From Cubamyces lactineus (lineage: Eukaryota; Basidiomycota; Agaricomycetes; Polyporales; Polyporaceae), in assembly GCA_022376465.1 (NCBI GenBank), contig JACDTU010000019.1, positions 372,001 to 436,000 on the forward strand: DNA of 64,000 bases, read 5' to 3'. Position 1 is the first letter of the stretch. Each line of letters starts with the position of its first letter. This document shows positions 37,061 through 46,967 of the stretch, piece after piece. Made by a program: the position numbers and the translations under genes. The notes beneath the pieces are model-generated. The model did not search any database and was not told the origin of the DNA. It saw only the letters and a list, made by a program, of their open reading frames with translations.

Positions 37061-38594
37061 TTAGTCGGCCTCGACGAGCTCGAGATAGCTCTCGGGCACG
37101 AGCGCGTGCCCGCCGCCTTCCTTCTCGACGACAGCCCAGCCGACTCCGCCTCCCCGACCGACGACGTGCACCACCTGTTCTTCCTCCAGTGCCATCTCCG
37201 CCGTACCCTCGGGCTCGAACGCATACAGTGCGCGGTATAGGCCCGGCAGTAACGGCCCATCGTCGCCCTCGCCCTCGTTCGCGTCCTCGTATTCTTCTCC
37301 GTCCTCACTGCCGCCGTACGGATCGCCTGGCTCGTCCGTAGGCGACGAGACGTCGAAATTGCGCGCAAAATCCATCCGCGACGGCCCGTCCTCCGGACCC
37401 CAGCTGAAGTGATTGCTCAGCGTGTTCCACCGGTACGCACCCCAGCTCCCACGCACCGCGTCGTCTTCGTCCTCTTCTGCGTGCGAAGAGGACGTCGCAG
37501 AGGACGACGACGCAGCCGAAGACGTCGACCAGCGCTGTCTTGGCCGATTCGCCCGCGGCGCGTCCGGGCCGCGGCCGACGTGCCGGTCATCGGAGGCTTC
37601 GTACGCAAAGTCGCGGATCTTGAAGACGAAGGAGCGACGTTTCTGCTGCGCTTGTGCGGATGGGGTTATGGTCGCAACCGAGGACGATGACGCCTCTGGC
37701 TCGTGAGATACTTGGAGTAAGGATGACGCTTTCGACTGGCGGCGAGAGCGGGCGGTGGAGGAGTGTCTGGAGAGGGCAGCAGAGGTACGTCGAGACGCGG
37801 CAGGACTTGGTGGTGCAGGACGAGAGGAGGTGAGTGAATCGCGGTTCTGGGTCGTGAGAGCTGCGGTCGAAAGCGAGATGGATGAGTCAGAGTCGGGTGG
37901 AGGATCGGGGACAGTGATTTGCGTCGTTGGTGTCTTAACTGAGAACACAGAGTTCGGGGTAGGCGTGGCCGGTGAGGCAAGGGTCGTGGTTACGGAAAGC
38001 GAGGGAGTCGGTATGGTGGTAGTCGTGGGCGTCGAGTCGCCGTTCACAAGCGTGCTGGCCATGGTGGGAGGCTCGTCTCGGGTACCGTTCAGACTGCGCG
38101 AGATGCTCTTGCTCGACGAGGAGGACGATGGGCGCGATGCGAACTCGTGTGCGCCGAGGCGCGGCGGGGGGTAGAACGGAGAACCTGGCGAGGGGAAAGG
38201 AGAGGTAGACGCTTTCTCGACGGGCAGCGTCAGGCGCAAATCTGCGGAAACGCAAAATCCGTTCAAGACAATAAATAGGCTCGACCCGGTCCCTCGGGAT
38301 CCCACTCACCAGTCGACTCCTGCGTAACGACGGACGCCATGGCGGGCTCGGGCTCGGGCCTCGGCGGGCTTGCTGCGGGGCTCTGCAGACGTCGCGGGGG
38401 AGTGGGCGGGGCTTGCTCGTCGTGGTACGCGGCGAGGAGGGTTTTCAGATAATTCCACACGTTGACGACGAAAAGGTACACCCAATTCGCACTCCGAAGG
38501 GGCGTTTGCTATGGCAATGTCAACTCAGAATTGCTATTTTCGTGAGAACGACCCCGGCAAGTACCTTGTAACCCAAAACGAACCATAAATCCAT
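37061..38594 (-). CDS. SH3-domain protein with long disordered middle
   Basis: A three-exon gene. Exon 1 is only 30 nt (38565-38594, MDLWFVLGYK) and joins in frame to a hydrophobic, helix-like segment (NWVYLFVVNVWNYLKTLLAA) and a Pro-rich stretch (DEQAPPTPPRRLQSP). The middle is Ser/Thr/Pro-rich. A basic patch (KRRSFVFKIRDFAYEASDD) and an acidic run (DGEEYEDANEGEGDDG) precede the C-terminal SH3 domain: LYRALYAFEPEGTAEMALEE, EEQVVHVVGRGG, GWAVVEKEGGGHALVPESYL. The ALYxF, Trp and P-x-x-Y positions of SH3 are all present. SH3 proteins of this layout bind proline-rich partners in actin or polarity networks; the N-terminal hydrophobic helix could anchor it to a membrane (inference). Confidence 0.83.
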
Positions 38595-39377
38595 CTTCAC
38601 CGTGGACTTCGTCCTGCTACGGTCCTGAATAATCTTGAGCTTGAGCCGGAGTCACGGCAGTCTCGTGGTTGGACTGGAGTTCTTGAAGGACCCATGGTGT
38701 TTGTGCTCTGCGCTGCATCCTCATCCTTCTGCCATGCGGCGTGGGTGTGGTACGGACGTGTGCAACCCTCGCTCGTTGAGGTCATCCGGATGCAATGAAA
38801 CTGTCTCGCCCTTCGAGCACAAAGCCCAACAGTTTGTTCGCCACGTTTTTGGATATAGGCCAATCTCACCATGGTCGACTGAACCGGGGACAGTTACGCA
38901 AAGTACACGTCTAACTGTACATACAACGGCTGACCTCACTGCAACAATCACTCGTTCACACGGTCACATCGCTCTCGCCCAGCTAGCAAGCCGTCTTCAA
39001 TCCTTCATGGAATACGCATGTTCGATCGTGTGAGTTTTAGCAGACATTCATGGTCAATCCATGGGCGGCAAGGACGAGAACGTAGTGGGCTAGTTGCTAG
39101 CTTCGTCGGCGAGATGAGTTGCGCGACGTCGACAAGGTGGCACATGAGTTTGCTATGTGTTAGGCCTAAGCGGTAGATAGGATATTCGTGTGGGGTAGCG
39201 GGCAAATGCAGAATAGACACCACGGGCGAGACGATTAACAGCCGGACTTGCGATGGTCAGCCCTGTTTCTGACCGAACGAGAGGGATTCAAGTGATTCCG
39301 GGGGTGTATTAGAGGCGTGAATATGATGCGTCTAGCAGGATGTACAATGGACGTCGAAAAAGTGTGGACAGCAGAGG
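38595..39377. other. Intergenic region
   Basis: 783 bp. Upstream region of the SH3 gene and 3' region of bL33m. No supported gene. Confidence 0.5.
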
Positions 39378-39679
39378 TTACTTCTTTGCGGTCTTCTTGC
39401 TCTCCACAAAGAGCACGCGGGACTTCACTGATATGATACGACCATCATTAGAGTGGAACGCAAGGGTGAGCATATAGGAACGCACCTCGTGGGTCGTACT
39501 TGACTGCAGCCAACCGAGGACCCAACCGTAACCTCTGCGCCGTGTAGAAGTAGCCCGTCTGAGCAGTAGAGATCATACGGACGATGATTGTCCTGAATGA
39601 TAACAACTCGTAAGCTCAGGTTGGTAATTGAAAGAGCGAAGGGGGCGGAGACGTACCGTGCCTTGGACTTTGCAGCCAT
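39378..39679 (-). CDS. MRPL39: Mitochondrial large-subunit ribosomal protein bL33m
   Basis: Three small exons encode a 59-residue bacterial-type L33. The start is MAAKSKAR; the first intron has GTACGT and TTCAG ends, exon 2 reads TIIVRMISTAQTGYFYTAQR, LRLGPRLAAVKYDPR, and after a second intron (GTGCGT...ATCAG) exon 3 gives VKSRVLFVESKKTAKK. The pattern AKSKxxTIIVRMxSxAxTGxFY...KYDPxV...VLFxE is diagnostic of bL33. Short and basic as expected, with no separate presequence visible; bL33m proteins usually lack a long one. The gene is easily missed because no exon exceeds about 130 nt. Confidence 0.9.
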
Positions 39680-40847
39680 TGCGGTCAATTGACGGAGTCG
39701 GTCAAGTCTGCGAGACTGCTCCAGACGTGACGTTACACTGACTTGTGTCACATATTTGGCGCTAGTGTACGGCATCGCTCGGCAAAGTCTGCAGTCACGG
39801 TCACAGTATCTTCAGGAACCTCGGAGTTTGCCTTCGGTGCCCGACCCTCAGCCACTTACTAACCTAGCTGCACAATTGTCTGCTACTAGTCCTGGTGGCC
39901 ATATACTACGTTCGACGACTTCAATGTCCGTTGTGTATCTAGGAAAACTGGCGTCATCACATTAACATGGCTCGCAGTGGACTACACAGCTGACCTGCGT
40001 CCTGCCGTTGGGCATGGGCCCTATCTCAGCTTCCTTCCTCGTCTTGGCATTACATTCAAAGATCCGGGCGACGCTGCCATCTGGAATACAGGCTTGGCAA
40101 GACGCTATCATCACAGTTTGTCTGTTCCACTCGAAGGCATGTCGATGCTTCTCTAGCAGAACCATGTGCAGTGCTACACCAAAGCCAGGGCACCTGGACA
40201 TTCATCGAGCCTTGCTGTCTTCCGTGATGATCACAAGGAAGCTCTGAGCTTTCCCAGTATGGTCATTACGATATCATGGGTTATAGGACATCTTCTTACT
40301 TGTGAGAGCACCTATGAAATATCTCCGACCGGCATTGTGTCAGGGAGACTGAACGCCTTACTACCTGTTATCGTACTCGAGTCGAAATTGGCGCCATTGC
40401 ATGCTGAACGTTGCCTCACATACCAACAGGTAGTTTGACACGTCGCACACACCAAGTACCGCTGAGAGGTGAGTGCCTGTCAAATCGCTCTTCCGCTTTT
40501 AACTCTGATTGAGCCTATTGACCAATCCCCATTCTCGGCCGACTCATAGCTAGAGTTGCTTCCACATGATGGTGCTTCTTGTATACAATGGGGCAAAATA
40601 TAATAGACAGTTGGGCCCATTACCCTCGCGCGTGCTTCTTTTTGGTGCTTTCTGTGGCTCCTCGTTTCTCCGTTCTTGACAACACGCGTTCCAGTTGCGC
40701 TCCGATACGGCAGGCGACCCACATGCTCTACAGGACTTCTAATTCTTGGCAGCCTCCATCGGACAGTACTTGAGCTTGAGGTGCTGTAAGGAAACACGGC
40801 AGGCTCGAGGCGCAGTCTACCTTTCAGCCTACCCAGGACCCACCGCC
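39680..40847. other. Intergenic region upstream of the M35 protease
   Basis: About 1.2 kb. No supported gene. An AATATAATAGA stretch near 40597-40607 could be a TATA-like site for the protease gene but is about 245 nt from the ATG. Confidence 0.4.
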
Positions 40848-42213
40848 ATGTTTCCTATCGCGCTTATCACTCTCGGCATCACCGCCGCGCTCTCCTTGGC
40901 CACCCCCGCGAAGCGTGCTCCTGCACTCGAAGTCTCTCTCACTGGTACGCCCTGTGCTACAGATGGTTGATACGAGCTTATAACCTCTGTTACCTAGCCC
41001 CGACTGATGTCCATTCCATTGACGACATCAAGGTCACCGCCGCCGTGACCAACACCGGTTCCGAGGCCCTCAAGGTCATCAAGTACGGTACCGTGCTTGA
41101 CAGCGACCTCCCTACTCGCTCCTTCAAAGTCAGCAAGGACGGCGTGGCAGCAGATTTTACGGGCATCAAGCTCCAGGTGGACATCGACTCCCTCGACGAT
41201 TCCGCCTTCGTCGTCATCCACGCCGGGGAGACCGTCATCGTCGAGCACGAGGGTGCGCATTCTCTACATACGACTCACGACCGCGCGGCATGCTGAAAAT
41301 AGGGTTCGCACAGTCGCCCCCCTCTACGACTTCGAGGCACTCGGCACGGGCGCGTTCGAGTTCGAGCCGGTGACGACGTTCCAGGTTGTCGAAGCCGACG
41401 CAAAGCCACACGCGCACAAAGTCTCCGCGAAGAAGCTCACCGTGAACGTGAAGCACGACGTCGCCCGTCGCGAGCTCAAGGCCGCCGCGCACGAGAAGCG
41501 TGCGCGCGTGTCGTGCTCAAGCAGCAGTGATGCGAGCTTCATCTCGTCGGCGTACTCGGAGGGCAAGAGCCTAGCGTCGATCGCGGCTAACTATGTGTCT
41601 AGCCACGGCGCGGACTCGCTCTTCCGCTCCTATTTTGGCTCGACTTCGACCTCAACCGTTCGCAGCGTCCTCAGCGTGAGCATAGTTCACATTGTATGCG
41701 ATGTACATGGATCTGACTCCCTGTTCAAGAATGTGGCCAACGAGAACTCCAGCAGCCGCACCTTGAACTGCGCTGACCCGTACGGCGCCTGCACCAGCGG
41801 TGTCATCGCCTACACCGTGACCTCAACCACGAACGTCTAGTACGCCGTGTTCCTCCCAATCACCACCGGATTTCGTTCCTGACGTTAAATCCCGCAGCTT
41901 CTGCTCCCTCTTCTACAGCGAGGTCACGACTTCCCGCCTCTGCAGCGGTACCTCGGTGGCGTCCCGCAACATCCGCGGTGGTACCGTCCTCCACGAGCTC
42001 ACGCACGCGACATCGGGCACTGTCGATGTCGGCTATGGGTGCTCGTACGACCAGAGCCTCGGTCAGTCCAACCCGCGCGAGGCTGCCGAGAACGCGGACA
42101 ACTACAACGTAAGTCACTGCTTCGTTGTGCGCGCAAAGGCATGTTCGCTGATAGACGACGACCGTGCGCTGTAGTGCTTCGCCACTCAGATCTACCAGAA
42201 CACTCAGTGCTGA
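40848..42213 (+). CDS. Secreted M35 (deuterolysin / peptidyl-Lys type) zinc metalloprotease
   Basis: Secreted zinc endopeptidase. Signal peptide MFPIALITLGITAALSLA with a Kex2-like site nearby (TPAKRAP). The N-terminal propeptide folds as strands (IDDIKVTAAVTNTGSEALKV, GETVIVEHEVAPLYDFEALG), ending in a basic region (KAAAHEKRARVSCSS) where maturation is likely. The catalytic domain starts about residue 170 with Cys pairs (LNCADPYGAC, YFCSLFYSEV). The zinc site is HELTHATSGT with the aspzincin motif GTVDVGYGC, giving two His plus Asp ligands. The end is NYNCFATQIYQNTQC. Five exons; the AACGTCTA splice before YFCSLFY restores the frame across an in-frame stop. The call is firm. Lys specificity, known from the related Grifola and Pleurotus enzymes, is inferred. 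Confidence 0.92.
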
Positions 42214-42538
42214 ATGTGTGACAAAGAGGGGTATTTAGAGCGGGTGCAGATGCAACTATAGTGGGTTACTTTCACATTCATTGGACATGACATGTGTACC
42301 AACACATCGTGTATTGCCCAATACAATGTTCACTACGAGACAAGGACGAGCACTGAAGGCTCACGTAAGGTAGCCTAACTTGACTCAACATATTGGGTTC
42401 AATTGAGATACATGACACGATTCTATTCTTTTGTACACTTCTCTCCTTCACTGCCGATCTCGGCCAAGTTATACGGCTCAGAATACAACCAACGCACCAC
42501 CGTCACAGCTTGTGAGAAGCCCTTTCGTCTTCATGGAG
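42214..42538. other. Convergent intergenic region
   Basis: 325 bp between the M35 (+) and MTAP (-) stops; AT-rich, only 3' UTR content expected. Confidence 0.55.
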
Positions 42539-43713
42539 TCACTGGAAATAGGTCGGGAGGATGTAGCTCAGCTTCTTCCTGTCCTCTTCCTTCTGCTGCT
42601 CGGAGCGCGGCATGATCGAGAACTTCATCGAGCCGATCTCCTCCGTGAGGAGGTCGCCCTGGGCGGCAGCGGCGTTCAAGTCCTCGAGGACAGCGGCCGC
42701 GACGTGACGAGACATCTTCGCGTTAGCGCTGAGCGTCTTGAACACTTCCGCGGCAGTAACCGGGTTCTCGTTCTCGCGCCAGGAGTCGTAGTCGGTGACG
42801 GTAGCGATAAGGGCGTATCTGACGACAAATTTAGTGTAAACCACGCAAACCACCATGGATAGCTCGTGTACGTACCCAAGCTCGGCCTCACGAGCGAGCT
42901 TCGCCTCAGGGAGGACGCTCATGTTGATGACGTCTCCGCCCCACATGCGGTACATCTTGCTCTCCGCGCGGGTCGAGAACTGCGGGCCCTCCATGCAGAC
43001 GATGCACCTGTCCGTGTGCACCTGGGGCTTCTTCCCCTCGACTGCATACTCGTCCGGCTTCGCCGAGTCCAGCACCTTCTGCACGCGGCCCTCAAGCCAG
43101 CGCACGAGGCGCATCGCGAAGGGGTCGCCGAACGCAGCGTGTGCGACGACAGTCGTGCCCTCGAAGAAGCTCGCGGGGCGCACGCCCTTGGTGCGATCAA
43201 TGATCTGCGTCGGAAGCACGAAGTCGCCCGGGGCGAGCTCCTCGCGCAGGGAGCCGACGGCGGAGAAGGCAAGGATAGCGCGCACGCCGAGCGACTTGAG
43301 CGCGGCGATGTTGGCGCGGGCAGGCACGGACGAGGGTGGAATGGTGTGCCCGGGGCCGTGACGCGCAAGGAATGCGACCTTCGTGCCGGATGGAAGAGCG
43401 CAAATCGTGATCGGCGAGCTAGGGAATCCCCATGGCTGCGGAGAAATTTGTTAGTAAGGTTGTACAGGGGCGCCCAGATGACGCATAGACAAACTGACAG
43501 TCTCTGGGTTTACATGCTTCCTGGAGAATGAGCGTTAGAACATTGAGCATGCCCCCAAAGCATCGAATTCCTCACAAGAAAGTCAAGTTGTCCAGGTGGT
43601 ACAGGCCACTGCCGCCAATCACACCAACCAAAACTGCGTCGATCGATGGTCAGTACGCCCTGAAGGGTGATGCAAGCGAAACGCATACCGTTCTCGCCCT
43701 CAGAGGAAGACAT
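42539..43713 (-). CDS. MEU1: S-methyl-5'-thioadenosine phosphorylase (EC 2.4.2.28)
   Basis: Cleaves methylthioadenosine from polyamine synthesis to adenine and methylthioribose-1-phosphate in the methionine salvage pathway. Start MSSSEGEN, then after an intron [20 protein letters not shown] with the phosphate-binding [73 protein letters not shown], the purine-site [40 protein letters not shown] and after another intron [15 protein letters not shown]. The C terminus is [20 protein letters not shown] and PTYFQ. About 310 residues with four introns. All family blocks are present. Its convergent partner is the M35 protease. Confidence 0.93.
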
Positions 43714-46700
43714 CGTTGTTTTTGGAGCGCGTCTGGGTCTGTAAGCAAGATAGCGTTGAGTTGACGAGCTGAAATACCGAGCGGGGGCCCGAATGTATAG
43801 CGATCGATGAAGGACGATCATACGAGACGCCGGGCGCCTACACGTATCTTCCAGATCTTTGCGGCGCCAATTCGACCGCGTTTGCTCTCGAAGTGACGCC
43901 CACATACAAGCAGAGCCCGCAAAGGGCACCAAAAATCGGAGAGGAGAACATCACTCACAAGTAGAGAAAGAGGCGTTGCGAGGTGCTATTCAAGAGCAAA
44001 GATGTCTCACTGCCCCTCAGGGAGCTCTTATAGCATTTGCCACTTAGGTTTGACGGGCGCAACAATCCGCAAATAACCACACACAACGACCTGTCCGCGG
44101 ACCGTACTAATCCGCCTTCTCTTCTCCAGGAACGCCGACTATCCCCCATTCCTCCTCCAATCTCCTTCTCTTTCGCACTGTGCGGCGTCTCCGTGATTGA
44201 TGTGATCATGGCTGTATTGCGAAGCCTGTCCCTCCAAGGGCACGGTGCTCAATTTTCAGCCGTGCAGACACTATGACTCTCCAAAGAGTCGAGTTGGTGC
44301 ACGTTCGAATCCCAAGAACGCTTAGTATCACCCATCTGCCAGACTGAGTTCTTCTTTCGGAGCTATGCTTCCGGGCTTGCAGATCCAACATGACTCAGAG
44401 CCTGGTTTGCAATTACTGAGTCCTAACGTACAACCTAATCCCTTCAGAGTCGTATAGGACACCCTCGACCCTGGATGACCCTGCGAATCGTGTACGGCGC
44501 CGCTGAGGACTGCACCGATCTCGCTGGTTGCTGCTCGGTTGTTTCGAAGACCGAAGTGTTGTGCTGGGACGAGGACGTGCTTGCGAGTCGTTCATGCCGC
44601 AGGGTTGCCCAGATCTTGTTTACGATAATTGCTCTTCGTAGGCGACTTTTCCGGTCACGGGAATTTCCAGAATCCCAGGTGCAGTGAACTTGGTGGGACC
44701 AAGAGCAGGTGCGGGAGGGGGGGTCTCAATAACCGCTTGCGATGGCCCATTGTCAACTCCCATCCGACGCCGGAAATACCTCCTAACTGCGTTCTGGAGG
44801 TCCGCCCATCTCTGCGAGCTTGCGATAACCATGCCGAACATAGACACATGATAAATGGAGATATTTGGATCGTCTGAGAGTTTTGGAAGGTATGTGTCCT
44901 GTATCGCGTTTCGGGCGTACGACCCGATCCTGAGGTATCATGGAGACACCCAGAATGTAAAGCGGTTCGCCGAGATAGTCGAAGGAGGTCGAGCAACGAA
45001 GCGGAGCTAGCACACTGGAGAAAGAAGTGTACATCAGCGGCATTTCCAATAGACCAATCAAGACAAGGCTTTACCAAGATGGCGATGCAGTACACCCTGC
45101 CACCTCCCTCAAGGTAGAAGATATAACTGTAGTCGGCCATGTTGCAGCGTTGGGTCACGCTGTAAGCCGGGCCGCTTACTATACCACATTGCGCGGTGCT
45201 GGGGGCATCGCATGGGGTCAATGGGGGGTACGCATCGTTAGCAGTGACAATTTGTTGAACGCTCACTTTAGCATCAGGGTTCCCGTGGGTCCTTAACGGT
45301 GTTGACAGGAAGCCGTTGTTGACCGATGAGTTTAGTGATCGTGCTGTTGAGGGAAGACATCGAGCTGGGTTTCTGGGCATCGTGGTCGTCCGATGTACGA
45401 CTACAGTCGTTTCCAGAAAGTAGGACATATATATGAGATACCCCAAACCTGCAAGGAGATTGTCTCAAGACCATAGCTTTCGCCGGTAGTCCCAAAGGAC
45501 ACACCACGAGTCATTACCCTGGACTTTATGCTGGAGTTAGCATCTTTGATTTTCCACTTTACTACACACCCGCTCTTTAATCACTATCCTTTGCTTTGAA
45601 CACAACGGGGGCCATGACAACATCGTAGCAAACATCTCTTCGCCCCTGCAAAGCGCAAGAGAAACGCGGTCACGTGTTATTTAAAACGCGTTTGTGGCTT
45701 TTAGCGCGTCGCAATCACAAGGCGTTGAACAGTGAACATGGTTTGTTCAACTCACCACTTGATTCTACCATGGGTAAGAGAAGCTCTACAAAGACGGCCA
45801 CGGCTCCAAAATGTATACCAGTAAAGGGGAGTAAATGTCAGTCGTACACTACGGCATGATATCGCAGAGGCCGTCCACTTAACCCATGTCTTCTACTATA
45901 TTTTACCATATAATTTTAGTATGGCTAGAGTTTGCGTTGTTTGGGATACAAGATGTGAACACGTTGTAGAGAAGTAAGCGACACCCTCGAGGGTATCCGC
46001 TGAACGGCTGGCGGAACCCGGTTACGCTCGTAACCACATCCCTCTCGCTCCTTGTAAGCTTGAGACTACCTGTGGATAGCTTGTCAGGCCCATCGAAGAA
46101 AACCTAACATCAAGCGTGAGTTCCAGTTGCGGAATAACCCTGGATCCCGACATACCTCGTCATTTCGCTCCAGAGAACGCTGGCACACCAGAAGCTGCGT
46201 ATGCATCTGCGACGCAAATAAGGTGGCTTCCCATGAAAGGTTGAACATTCAGGATAAAGCGCCACTTGAGCTCCGTGCAAGACATTTCAGCCTCGGTTCC
46301 TGAGAAGTAGAAGATAAGTATGGCCAAGATAAAGTCGCAAGAGGCAACCGTTGCGAACCTGGGAGACTATGTGGGGAGGGGCCCCATTCGAAGGGCATGA
46401 CCGATGGGTTTAGTGGTGGCATTGTAGGCCTTTGCGGCGAAACACACCAGGTGGGCATTCTTGAACAGATTCGCCTTCGCAGAGCGAATGAATGTATGCA
46501 TAATCTTACGTTCAAGACGCCTCTTTATACTGTGCTCAACCTCACACAAAGCTGCATTGCGTCTATCCTACGAGAGAAAGAGGTTTATTGTGTAGGTATC
46601 ACAGTGCAATGCGGCTAAGGGTTACGATCGCGCACACACTTGTCGAAAACCAAGAGCCTTTGCTTACTCGAACAATGCAGTGGGGACACGTTTGCGATGC

Positions 46701-46967
46701 CACTCCGAAAGCACCCCAGTATACCCGAACGGACTGTTGAGGCGAAACATTGTCCTTGAACGGCGTCTTCACCGAATGTGATGTGGTCATCATTCGCCGT
46801 GTCTTCACTACAACTGACGCGGCGCGGAACACAATGTAGAGGCACGCACTAACCTACATAAACATATAACGGACGTACAGCAGTCAAGCGGAGACCATGT
46901 AACCAAACAAACCATATAGCATACATCCGCACAGGCGTCATCCCACGTCATCCATTTTCAGCCGATT
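43714..46967. other. Gene-poor 3.25-kb stretch
   Basis: The longest stretch without a supported gene. A 263-codon minus ORF (44655-45446) and overlapping frames near 44620-45061 have no recognisable domain, and frame changes would be needed to make anything coherent. Two perfect palindromes occur near 45983-46035. The remainder is AT-richer than coding DNA. It could be a decayed gene or element, or hold a non-coding transcript. Confidence 0.4.
45983..46035. repeat. Two perfect palindromes 25 bp apart
   Basis: ACCCTCGAGGGT at 45983-45994 is a perfect 12-bp palindrome. GGTTACG-CT-CGTAACC at 46020-46035 is a perfect inverted repeat with 7-bp arms and a 2-bp loop. They sit inside a gene-poor stretch. 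Function unknown; a dimeric regulator site or a short hairpin is possible. Confidence 0.4.

Noticed and set aside
44300..44325. GTTCGAATC, resembling a tRNA T-loop
   Set aside because: The flanking bases do not form a T-stem or acceptor stem and no anticodon arm lies upstream.
44655..45446. 263-codon minus-strand ORF
   Set aside because: No domain, signal peptide or compositional feature; overlapping frames are equally open and the text changes character several times, as in non-coding DNA.
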